64,000 nt of DNA, from contig NZ_MTSB01000004.1 of NCBI RefSeq assembly GCF_002093745.1, positions 186,001 to 250,000 of the forward strand, written 5' to 3'. Source of the stretch: Pseudomonas graminis. Its GTDB lineage: Bacteria; Pseudomonadota; Gammaproteobacteria; Pseudomonadales; Pseudomonadaceae. A program made the translations under genes and the position numbers. This document shows, piece by piece, positions 34,508 through 44,626 of this stretch. Within the stretch, counting starts at the first letter, position 1; every line of letters starts with the position of its first letter. The notes under the pieces are model-generated. The model was not told the DNA's origin, did no database searches, and was given only the letters and a program-made list of their open reading frames with translations.

Positions 34508-35302
34508 ATGAATGAATTGAAGCGTTGTATCCGGGCGTTTGCACGGTCTCTGCCTGCGCGAGGAATCGCGACGGGCCTGTTGTTTTTAATCGCGCAGGCC
34601 AGCCACGCGGGGCAGCCGCCGTTGCGGTTTGCGGTCAATGAAGGCTGGACCATGCCGATGATTCACCTCGTCGACCACCAGCCCGACGCCGGCATTCTGT
34701 TCGATATCACGCAGAGTCTCGCTCACCAGGTGGGCAGAGAAGCCGAATACCACGTCATGCCACGCCTGCGTATTCAGGCTGCGCTTGAGCACGGCGAGGT
34801 GGACATCCATTGCTACAGCGCGCAAGCGTGGTACCCGGACCTGTCCGGCGACTATCTATGGAGCCTGCCGATCCTCTATCAGCGCGACTGGCTGGTCGCT
34901 TCGGCCGAGACCGCTGCCGGCCCCTACCCCGAGCAGTTCGACAATGAAACCGTCGGCACCGTGCTGGGCTACAACTACCCGGCCCTGCAGCACCTTTTCG
35001 ACAGTCACCGGCTGAACCGCGAAGACGCACGCACGCAAAACCAGACCCTCGGCAAGCTGATCGCCGGGCGTTACAACTACGCCGTGACCAATCAGTTGAT
35101 CCTTGAATGGACCAATCGCAGCCTGCCTGCCGCGAAAAAGCTCAAACCGATTGCACTGGTTGCCGAACAGCCCGCAGCCTGCCTGATCCGCAATAACCCG
35201 GAACTGCCGGTGAACAAGGTGCTGCGCACACTGGTTAAGATGAGGATGTCGGGAGAGATCACGCAAATCATCGACCGCTACACCGTACCGACCACGCCTT
35301 GA
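34508..35302 (+). CDS. Periplasmic family 3 extracellular solute-binding-like protein
   Basis: 264 residues: a signal peptide (cleavage near ASHA-GQ, residue 34) and a family 3 binding-protein fold (PPLRFAVNEGWTMPM, VDIHCYSAQAWYPDLSGDYLWS, and VGTVLGYNYP as the hinge-proximal strand). No permease or ATPase gene is nearby, and such orphan proteins in Pseudomonas often serve as sensors or as stand-alone binding proteins. Ligand unknown; an amino acid is the usual class. It is divergent from dnaX with a 100-nt gap. Confidence 0.75.
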   Translation: MNELKRCIRAFARSLPARGIATGLLFLIAQASHAGQPPLRFAVNEGWTMPMIHLVDHQPDAGILFDITQSLAHQVGREAEYHVMPRLRIQAALEHGEVDIHCYSAQAWYPDLSGDYLWSLPILYQRDWLVASAETAAGPYPEQFDNETVGTVLGYNYPALQHLFDSHRLNREDARTQNQTLGKLIAGRYNYAVTNQLILEWTNRSLPAAKKLKPIALVAEQPAACLIRNNPELPVNKVLRTLVKMRMSGEITQIIDRYTVPTTP

Positions 35303-35396
35303 TGAACCCTGCCGCTCTGTAGCAATGCCGTCACATTTCCTCGCTACGCTCGCCTGAAATCTTTAGTAACAAACTAACCAGCGCGAGTATTGGGCG

Positions 35397-37085
35397 ATGA
35401 GCGATAGACCGGACGACGAAGACACCAACGAAAACCCCAGCCGCCGTCGTTTTCTCGGCGGAATGGCAGCCTTGGGCGCGGGTGTCACGCTCAGTGGTTA
35501 TGTATCCGCCCATGAAAAACCGCCACTGCCACCGGAAGGCGAACGGCATCACCTCGCCGGCCCTGCGCTGGACCGGGCGTTGCGCGAAAACGTCAAGACC
35601 GTGGTCGTGATCTACGCCGAAAACCGCAGCTTCAATAACCTCTTCGGGGACTTTCCGGGGGTGCAGAAACCGCTTTCCTCGGTCAGGCCCGCCGATTACC
35701 TGCAACGTGACCGCGACGGCACCCTGCTGGACAAGCTGCCGCCTGCCTGGGGCGGCGTTCTGCAGGTCGGCCCGCAAACCGTTGACGGCGTGACCTACCC
35801 GGTGGGCGTGCAGTTTCAGGAAAACCTGCCCAACGCGCCCTTCCCGCTCAAAGGCCCGAACGCTGAAGACCTGCCGTTGAGCCTGGTGACACGCGATCTG
35901 TGGCACGTCTTCTACCAGAACCAGATGCAGATCAACGACGGCAAGAATGACCGTTTCGTTGCCTGGGCCGACTCCGGCGGACTGACCATGGGCAACTATG
36001 CGCAGACGCAATATTCCCTGCGCCTGTGGGACGTCGCCAAGGAATTCGTGCTGTGCGACAACTTCTTCCAGGGCGCCTTCGGCGGTTCGTTTCTCAATCA
36101 CCAGTACCTGGTTTCCGCCACAGCGCCGATTTACCCGAACGCTGCTGAATCGCCGGCCAAATCGCAGATTGCCACCCTGCAAAGCTTCAACCCCCACGAC
36201 ACCCGCCTGAAACCGCTGGACAAATCACCTGCCAGCGCAATGGAAGGCCCGCCGCAGTTCGGCCCCAGCGCGATTACCCCGGACAACTACGCGGTCAATA
36301 CAATGGCCCCGCCTTACTGGCCGACCTGGTTGCGCGATCCGCAAAATCCCGACTACTCCAAACCGGACCTGGCCAACGTACTGGTCCCGCAGAGCCACGA
36401 ACACATTGGCGATAAGCTGTCGAAGAGGAATGTCGACTGGGCCTGGTACGCTGGCGCGTGGCAAGTGACGCTGGACGAATTCAAGGACTCCACCGGCATT
36501 CCGAAAATCCCTAACTTTCAGTACCACCACCAACCGTTCAACTACTTCAAGCAGCAAGGGCCGCAGAACCCGACAGAGCGTAAAAAACGCCTGCGCGACG
36601 GCGGACTGGGCGACGAGTCGAGCACCAACCGTTTCCTGGCCGATGCCGAAGCGGGCAAGCTGCCTGCGGTGACTTTCTATAAGCCGCAGGGCAACCTGAA
36701 CATGCACGCCGGTTACGCGGACGTGGCGTCAGGCGATCGGCACATCGACCGGGTCATCAAGGTGCTGCGCAAAAGCCCGCAGTGGGACAACATGGTGATT
36801 GTCGTGACGGTTGACGAGAACGGCGGCTGGTGGGACCACGTCGCGCCTCCCAAAGGCGACCGGTTCGGCCCCGGCACGCGTATTCCGGCGCTGGTCATTT
36901 CACCTTTCGCGCGCAAAGGAAAGGTCGACCACACGGTTTACGACACCGCCTCGATCCTGCGCCTGATCACGCGTGTCCACGGTCTGGAGAAACTCGACGG
37001 CCTGAAACGCCGTGATGAGGCCATGATTGCGCGCGGCCAGACGCCCATGGGCGACCTGACCAACGCGCTGCACTTCCCCGCCTGA
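35397..37085 (+). CDS. Tat-exported phosphoesterase (AcpA / phospholipase C superfamily)
   Basis: 562 residues. A twin-arginine leader (SRRRFLGGMAALG, about 15-27) precedes a phosphoesterase domain with the metal/nucleophile motif YAENRSFNNLFGDFPG. Later blocks are VTVDENGGWWDHVAPP and GPGTRIPALVISPFARKGKVDH. This is the family of Francisella AcpA acid phosphatase and bacterial phospholipase C. Periplasmic or secreted hydrolysis of phosphate esters is expected; the exact substrate is unclear. Likely monocistronic. Phosphate-starvation control is common for such genes, but I found no pho box I would defend. Confidence 0.85.
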   Translation: MSDRPDDEDTNENPSRRRFLGGMAALGAGVTLSGYVSAHEKPPLPPEGERHHLAGPALDRALRENVKTVVVIYAENRSFNNLFGDFPGVQKPLSSVRPADYLQRDRDGTLLDKLPPAWGGVLQVGPQTVDGVTYPVGVQFQENLPNAPFPLKGPNAEDLPLSLVTRDLWHVFYQNQMQINDGKNDRFVAWADSGGLTMGNYAQTQYSLRLWDVAKEFVLCDNFFQGAFGGSFLNHQYLVSATAPIYPNAAESPAKSQIATLQSFNPHDTRLKPLDKSPASAMEGPPQFGPSAITPDNYAVNTMAPPYWPTWLRDPQNPDYSKPDLANVLVPQSHEHIGDKLSKRNVDWAWYAGAWQVTLDEFKDSTGIPKIPNFQYHHQPFNYFKQQGPQNPTERKKRLRDGGLGDESSTNRFLADAEAGKLPAVTFYKPQGNLNMHAGYADVASGDRHIDRVIKVLRKSPQWDNMVIVVTVDENGGWWDHVAPPKGDRFGPGTRIPALVISPFARKGKVDHTVYDTASILRLITRVHGLEKLDGLKRRDEAMIARGQTPMGDLTNALHFPA

Positions 37086-37092
37086 TACCGCC

Positions 37093-38217
37093 TCACGCGT
37101 TCGCGTCGGCAGCCTCCAGTGCTGTCGGCCGCGAGGTCTTTACGGGTGGCAGGGACGCCACATACACCGTGCGGGACGGGAACGCGAAGCGCACATCCAT
37201 CTCGGCGAAGGCTTCCATGATCTCCAGATTGATGGCCTGCTGCACATCCATGTAGACGTTGTAGCTGGGGTCGAGCACGATGAAAACGGTCTCGAACTCC
37301 AGCGACGTCTCACCAAAACCGCGAAAGTGCGAGCGATCAAAACGCGCCAGCTTCTGCGCGTTGATGATCTCTTCGACTTTTTTCGGCACCTCACGCACCT
37401 GATCGACAGAGCAGTCATAGGTCAGCCTGAAGTCGAAGACGATGCGCCGCTCCTGCAAACGTTTGTAGTTCTGGATGGTGTTGCTGATCATGTCCGCATT
37501 CGCCATCACGATCTGTTCACCGCCCAGGCTGCGAATGCGTGTGGTCTTCAGCCCGATGTGCTCCACCGTACCCGCCAGTTCCCCGACGACGATGAAGTCG
37601 CCGATCTCGAACGGCTTGTCCACCGCAATGGACAACGATGCGAACACATCGCCCAGAATGTTCTGCACCGCCAGCGCCACGGCGATGCCGCCCACGCCGA
37701 GGCTGGCCACAAACGCCGTGATGTTGACTCCGACATTCGACAGCATCGCCATGACCACGGTGGCCCACAGCAGCACTTTCGCGCCCCACAGGCTCAAGGT
37801 TGCCAAGGCACTGCCCTGAAAGGTCCCGGTTGTGTTGTGGCGAACGAAGTAACGTTGCAACGCCAGCGCCAAGGCCCGATTCGCCCACAGCCCGACCTGC
37901 AGCGCAGCGACCACGAACCACAGGCTGCTGACACGGCCAAGCCAGCGTTCAGGCAAATCGAGCATGCCGACCCCGATCAGAATCGAAGCCAGCAACAACA
38001 AGGTATTACTGGTGCCCGACAACACCTGCACAACGATGTAGCTCATGTGCGTGCCCGGCGCGGCGGATCGCGTGCGCATCTTCCTCAGCACAAAGCCAAT
38101 GACACCCCGGACCAGCAAGAAGCTGACGGTCGAGGCGATAATCGCCAGCACCCAGTTGGCGAGCGAAATGCCCAGAAATTGCGAGTCTGTGAAAAATCTG
38201 ATGATGTCCTGTTCCAT
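37093..38217 (-). CDS. MscS-family mechanosensitive ion channel
   Basis: 374 residues. Several N-terminal helices precede the pore helix region (VNITAFVASLGVGGIAVALAVQNILGDVFAS), the most conserved part of the family, followed by the beta domain (FEIGDFIVVGELAGTVEHIGLKTTRIRSLGGEQIVMANADM) and the alpha/beta vestibule. It should protect against hypo-osmotic shock. It is longer than E. coli MscS (286 residues), with extra N-terminal helices. It is convergent with the phosphoesterase, 7 nt apart. Confidence 0.9.
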   Translation of the reverse strand: MEQDIIRFFTDSQFLGISLANWVLAIIASTVSFLLVRGVIGFVLRKMRTRSAAPGTHMSYIVVQVLSGTSNTLLLLASILIGVGMLDLPERWLGRVSSLWFVVAALQVGLWANRALALALQRYFVRHNTTGTFQGSALATLSLWGAKVLLWATVVMAMLSNVGVNITAFVASLGVGGIAVALAVQNILGDVFASLSIAVDKPFEIGDFIVVGELAGTVEHIGLKTTRIRSLGGEQIVMANADMISNTIQNYKRLQERRIVFDFRLTYDCSVDQVREVPKKVEEIINAQKLARFDRSHFRGFGETSLEFETVFIVLDPSYNVYMDVQQAINLEIMEAFAEMDVRFAFPSRTVYVASLPPVKTSRPTALEAADANA

Positions 38218-38464
38218 CCGGCCCCCGGCTCCATTGCTGCGAGACGCCTGACCGAAAAGCCTTTGACACCCGCAGCGACCTGAATTGCCCCTTGCCGTAA
38301 AACGGTTTCAAGCGACGCGTAAGGGGTTAGGTGGTGTGTGGGCGTGAGGGTTCAGTTTGATTGGCTGTTGATCGAGCAACAGAAAACGCGGCACGAGCGC
38401 GCGTGTTGAAAATGAAGACTATTCGAGGGGTAACAGCGTCGAGGACCGACTGAAGATTCGTTAA
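38218..38464. other. Intergenic region, no gene recognised
   Basis: About 245 bases between the start of the mscS-family gene and the 3' end of the 4.5S RNA gene, both on the minus strand. I see no coding frame or repeat. It must hold the channel promoter and the end of the RNA transcript; no strong intrinsic terminator stands out. Confidence 0.4.
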
Positions 38465-38577
38465 GGTGGTGCCCCCACCAGCCACACCCCGGCACACAAT
38501 GTTCCCGCTGTGGCTGCTGCCTTCCGGCTCTGACCAGGTTCACGGGTAATCGTTGCGGGGGGACCGATGGGGTCACC
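38465..38577 (-). ncRNA. ffs: Signal recognition particle 4.5S RNA
   Basis: Read on the minus strand, the core has the universally conserved apical elements ACCTGGTCAGAGCCGGAAGG and GCAGCAGCCA, the SRP helix 8 loop and symmetric loop that bind Ffh. The flanks pair: GGTGACCCC near the 5' end with GGGGGCACC near the 3' end, closing a single long hairpin of about 113 nt, like the 114-nt E. coli RNA. It directs membrane proteins to the Sec translocon with Ffh and FtsY. Ends are estimated from the pairing. Confidence 0.93.
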
Positions 38578-38608
38578 ATAACGACGCTCGCCAGTGGCGA
38601 GCCGCGCC

Positions 38609-38636
38609 ATTGTACCGGTCTGGCGCGACTTTACAA
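38609..38636 (-). promoter_or_regulatory. Sigma-70 promoter of ffs
   Basis: On the minus strand TTGTAA (-35, 38636-38631) and TACAAT (-10, 38614-38609) are 16 nt apart. Transcription would start near 38602, leaving a leader of about 25 nt before the mature 4.5S RNA. This agrees with the RNase P-removed leader of the E. coli precursor. Confidence 0.78.
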
Positions 38637-38791
38637 CCGTTGCCCTGGATAAAAATTTCGATAGGGCTCAAGCACTTGTGTGCAGGGGCTGAAACGGGAA
38701 TTCACGTTCGCCGGCGGCGCGGTAAATCCTCGAAATGCCCCGTGCCTGTCATGTACTCTGCCCGCTTCAGTTATAAGCCAGCAGGTTGCTC

Positions 38792-39337
38792 ATGCAAACT
38801 CGATTAGTCGGCTACGAAGAGCTCACCCCAACCCAGTGCCAGCAACTGGAACAGCTGGAGGTCACGCAGGAACAGATACAGTTCTCCGGCGACATTTACA
38901 CCGCACTCAATACCCTACTGGTCAATCCCAATCCGGACGTGCGGGGTTTCGTGCTTCTGGCGGATGAAAAGCCGGTGGGGTTTTTCCTGCTTAAACGGGG
39001 TGACTGCCTGCCGCACTGGGCTCAGGAAGACCTGACTGCCACGCTGCATGCGTTGCAGATCGATCACCGCGAGCAAGGCAAAGGGCTGGGCAAGGCGTGC
39101 CTGCAAGCGTTACCCGCTGCGCTCAAGCTGAAATGGCCGGACATCCAGCAATTGATGCTGTCAGTGGACGCCGACAACAGTGCAGCCATCGGGCTTTATG
39201 TGGGTCAGGGCTGGGTGGACACCGGTGAGGCGTATCGCGGCCGGATCGGTTTTGAACGCAGGCTGACGCTGAAGCTCTGGCACCGCGCTCGAACAAGCGC
39301 CCGACCACCATTGGTCAGGCGCTACGTCCATTACTGA
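38792..39337 (+). CDS. GNAT N-acetyltransferase
   Basis: 181 residues. Motif A of the GNAT fold is visible as ALQIDHREQGKGLGKACLQAL, and the later LSVDADNSAAIGLYVGQGWVDTGEAYRGR block is typical of the RimI-like branch. The acceptor is unknown. The ATG at 38792 is chosen over a TTG two codons upstream. The last 7 nt overlap the convergent metallopeptidase gene. No operon partner. Confidence 0.8.
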   Translation: MQTRLVGYEELTPTQCQQLEQLEVTQEQIQFSGDIYTALNTLLVNPNPDVRGFVLLADEKPVGFFLLKRGDCLPHWAQEDLTATLHALQIDHREQGKGLGKACLQALPAALKLKWPDIQQLMLSVDADNSAAIGLYVGQGWVDTGEAYRGRIGFERRLTLKLWHRARTSARPPLVRRYVHY

Positions 39338-40497
39338 GCCAGCAGGACCTCGTCGGCCTTGCCGCCTGCATCCTGAATCACCAGATGGATGAAGTGCAGT
39401 TTGGCAATGACCGCGGGCGGCAGGACAAACGGGTAGAAATCCGGCTGGCCCATGCTGCGTGACAGTTCGTTGAGCATGCTGGCCAGCTCGATCCAGGCAT
39501 TGACGAACGAGAGGAACGCCGGACCACCCGGATGCTGTGGATCGTACAGCACGTCCAGCGGGAATGGCTGGTAATCCAGCTCCATGTCGCGGGCGCTCAT
39601 GCCAAAACCCAGCGCGGTGTCGACCGCATCCATCATGTGCAGGTAGTGAGCCCAGGTTTCGGCCCAGTCTTCCCACGGGTGCATGGTGGCGTAGGCACTG
39701 ACGAAGCTCTCTTGCCAGTTGTCCGGGGCACCCTGTTTGTAATGATGGTCGAGCGCATCGGCGTAGCTGGCACGCTCGTCGCCGAACAGGCTGCGGCAGC
39801 CGTCCTGCCAACGGGTATTGGCGATCAGCCGGTCCCAATAGTAATGGCCGACTTCATGACGGAAATGGCCAAGCAAGGTTCGGTAAGGTTCGTGCATCTG
39901 CACGCGCATCGCTTCGCGGTGTGCGTCGTCGGCTTCTTCGATGTTCAGGGTGATCAGGCCGTTGGCGTGGCCGGTGGTCGGTAGCTTGCCTTCCAGATCA
40001 ACGCCGACGAAGTCGAAGGCCAGACCGGTTTCTTCATCAACGGTCTTGGGGATGACGTGCAGCCCCAGGGAAATCAGCTGCGCAACCAGACGGCGTTTAG
40101 CGGTCTCGACCTTGCGCCAGCGCTCGCCATTTTCAGCAATGGACAGGTCGGGAATGGTGCGATTGAGGCTGCAAGCGACACAGAATTCACCTGCGTTATG
40201 CTCCGGGAACAGCCAGTTACAGGCTGCCGGGGTATCGAGGTTGGCGCAACGCCGATACAGACCGGCGCCGGGTTCATCGCTCAAACGCCAGACAGCGGGT
40301 ACAGGCCCGGCTTCAAGCGTGGCAACGCGCCCCTGCTCAGGCAGATAACCCAGCGCTGCAGAACACGCGAGGCATTGTGAATTGGGGAAAAACACCGACT
40401 GGCTACAGGTGCATTGCCAGACCTTGTTGTTACGTTTGGATTCGCCGACAAATGGGGCGGTAATGCGTGAGCTCAATTGCTCGAAAAAGCGATACAT
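39331..40497 (-). CDS. Putative zinc-binding metallopeptidase with N-terminal zinc ribbon
   Basis: 388 residues. The N-terminal region has cysteine pairs (Cys29/31, Cys42/45, and Cys84/93/106/109), suggesting one or two zinc ribbons. The centre has the HExxH-type motif FRHEVGHYYW (His214, Glu215, His218) and a later EDWAETWAHY with a possible third ligand. This corresponds to an uncharacterised conserved family (COG4307). Activity has not been shown to my knowledge. The ATG at 40497 follows GGGAGA. It overlaps the convergent acetyltransferase by 7 nt. Confidence 0.8.
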   Translation of the reverse strand: MYRFFEQLSSRITAPFVGESKRNNKVWQCTCSQSVFFPNSQCLACSAALGYLPEQGRVATLEAGPVPAVWRLSDEPGAGLYRRCANLDTPAACNWLFPEHNAGEFCVACSLNRTIPDLSIAENGERWRKVETAKRRLVAQLISLGLHVIPKTVDEETGLAFDFVGVDLEGKLPTTGHANGLITLNIEEADDAHREAMRVQMHEPYRTLLGHFRHEVGHYYWDRLIANTRWQDGCRSLFGDERASYADALDHHYKQGAPDNWQESFVSAYATMHPWEDWAETWAHYLHMMDAVDTALGFGMSARDMELDYQPFPLDVLYDPQHPGGPAFLSFVNAWIELASMLNELSRSMGQPDFYPFVLPPAVIAKLHFIHLVIQDAGGKADEVLLAQ

Positions 40498-40603
40498 GGC
40501 GTTCTCCCGTTGACCTTGCATGGACTAGATCATGCCGGAGGCTCAGGGGTTCAAAATATTCGTGGGCGGCGTTTTTATGGGCTAAAACAGTGCATCAGAA
40601 GGG

Positions 40604-40985
40604 TGTGACGCAGAGCGTCACGAAGGGCATTCCCACGCTGGAGCGTGAGGAACGAGAGCCGTCCGAAAGAACACCGCCAGACGCGCCGCAGATGGGTGAC
40701 GCAGAGCGTCACGAAGGGCATTCCCACGCTGGAGCGTGAGGAACGAGAGCCGTCCGAAAGAACACCGCCAGACGCGCCGCAGATGGGTGGCGCAGAGCGT
40801 CACGAAGGGCATTCCCACGCTGGAGCGTGAGGACGAAAGAACACCGTCAGACGCGCCGCAGATGGGTGACGCAGCGCGTCACGAAAGGCATTCCCACGCT
40901 AGAGCGTGAGGAACGAGGGACGCCCGAAAGAACTCTCGTGCCCATGCTCCGCGTGGGCATGCCTTTCCGGACGCTCTGCGTCTGA
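40604..40985. repeat. Tandem array of four REP-like units (91-bp period)
   Basis: Units begin at about 40606, 40697, 40788 and 40867. The first two are 91 bp; the third is 79 bp because 12 bp (around GAGAGCCGTCC) are missing; the fourth runs into an inverted arm ending GACGCTCTGCGTC at about 40981. Each unit holds a TGACGCAGAGCGTCA-type palindrome and CATTCCCACGCTGGAGCGTG. The same unit occurs singly at 1085-1206. Frames across it are repeat artefacts. Confidence 0.9.
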
Positions 40986-41022
40986 CCTCTGAATGTGCGG
41001 CACCGCAAATCTCCGGCCTTTC

Positions 41023-43398
<2,376 letters not shown>

Positions 43399-43406
43399 TC
43401 AAAAAG

Positions 43407-43429
43407 CAAAAAAGCAGCCGAGGCTGCTC
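43407..43429 (-). terminator. Intrinsic terminator/attenuator between zipA and ligA
   Basis: On the minus strand AGCAGCC-TC-GGCTGCT is followed by TTTTTTGC, a compact GC stem with a T run. It lies after zipA and only about 20 nt before the ligA start codon. It may end zipA transcripts or act as an attenuator for ligA. Confidence 0.7.
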
Positions 43430-43515
43430 ATCTGTTGGTTCTGTTCTGTTTCAACCCCGTCCCGGGTCAAGGCGTACCGAAGCGCGCTCTTGATCCGGGA
43501 CCGGAGCAATGACGC

Positions 43516-44376
43516 TTAGCCGCGACGCTGAGTCAGCGCACGGCGCTCGAACTCAACGATGCGCTGGCGGTAATGCTCGATGGTCTGCGCAGTCATGACG
43601 CTGCGCTGATCATCCTTCAATTCACCATCCAGTTCGTGGGCCAGCTTGCGGGCTGCGGCAACCATCACATCGAAAGCCTGCTTCGGGTGACGCGGGCCTG
43701 GCAGGCCAAGGAAGAAGCTCACCGCACGGGTGCTGAAATGGTCGATATCGTCCAGATCGAACACGCCGGGCTTGACCGCGTTGGCCATCGAGAACAGCAC
43801 TTCACCGTTGCCGGCCATGCTTTCGTGGCGATGAAAAATGTCCATCTCGCCGAAGCGCAGGCCGCTTTCCAGAATGTTCTGCAGCAACGCCGGGCCTTTG
43901 AAGCCGCCTTCGCTGCGCGAGATCACGCTGATCACCAGTACTTCTTCAACCGGTGGCAGGTCCTTGTCTTCCGTAATGCGCTGGGCCGGCTTGTCATCCG
44001 GGAAATCGTCGTCGCGTGCCGAAAACAGGCCGGGACTGTCCAGGTCCAGATTCAGGTCGCCCTGCTGTGGCTCGTCCTTGCGCTTTTTCTCGCCGCTGCG
44101 TTTTTCGGCGCGCTTGTTGTCACGCGGGCTGGCGCTCATCGACGGCAGGTCATGCTCGTCCAGTTGCGGTTCCTTGTGGGTGTCCAGGACACGGGGAGGC
44201 CCCAACACTTCAGCCGACGTGGGCTCTTCTTCATCCGGTAGATTGGAGAAGCTTCGATCCAGCCTGAATTTCAATTTGCCCTTGCTGCCGCGCATACGGC
44301 GCCAGCCATCAAAAAGAATACCGGCAATGACTATTATGCCGATGACGATCAGCCACTCGCGCAGACCGATTTCCAT
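43516..44376 (-). CDS. zipA: Cell division protein ZipA
   Basis: 286 residues. One N-terminal membrane helix (about 6-24, [21 protein letters not shown]) is followed by a charged Pro/Lys/Asp linker (about 30-140) and the C-terminal FtsZ-binding domain ([40 protein letters not shown] to the end). It anchors the Z ring to the membrane. The gene order smc - zipA - ligA is conserved in Pseudomonas. A gap of 250 nt separates it from smc and may contain its promoter. Confidence 0.94.
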   Translation of the reverse strand: MEIGLREWLIVIGIIVIAGILFDGWRRMRGSKGKLKFRLDRSFSNLPDEEEPTSAEVLGPPRVLDTHKEPQLDEHDLPSMSASPRDNKRAEKRSGEKKRKDEPQQGDLNLDLDSPGLFSARDDDFPDDKPAQRITEDKDLPPVEEVLVISVISRSEGGFKGPALLQNILESGLRFGEMDIFHRHESMAGNGEVLFSMANAVKPGVFDLDDIDHFSTRAVSFFLGLPGPRHPKQAFDVMVAAARKLAHELDGELKDDQRSVMTAQTIEHYRQRIVEFERRALTQRRG

Positions 44377-44626
44377 GTAATCCAGTGCCTCTAATGAAGA
44401 AATCTGAAAATAAGGGCCTAAACCCCTTTAATACGTGGTGCCAAGTCCATGTTCTGACTGGCATTTTGCCCACGCCGAAATAAAAAAGTGGTCACTAAAC
44501 TAGCACGACCAAAGGTAACTTTACACCGTCCGTTACGTCTCTTTGCTGCACAAAGTGCCATCTACCGCACAACCGCTGCATTTTCCGGCTTTTTAACCGG
44601 GTTTCCCCTGCCGTTGCGCGCCTTGG

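Noticed and set aside
40467..40830. Small open frames with repeated peptide units in the tandem array
   Set aside because: They translate the 91-bp repeats themselves, with identical peptides in every copy and no ribosome site.
40604..40985. CRISPR array
   Set aside because: The repeats are 91 bp and contiguous with no variable spacers, and no cas genes are present.
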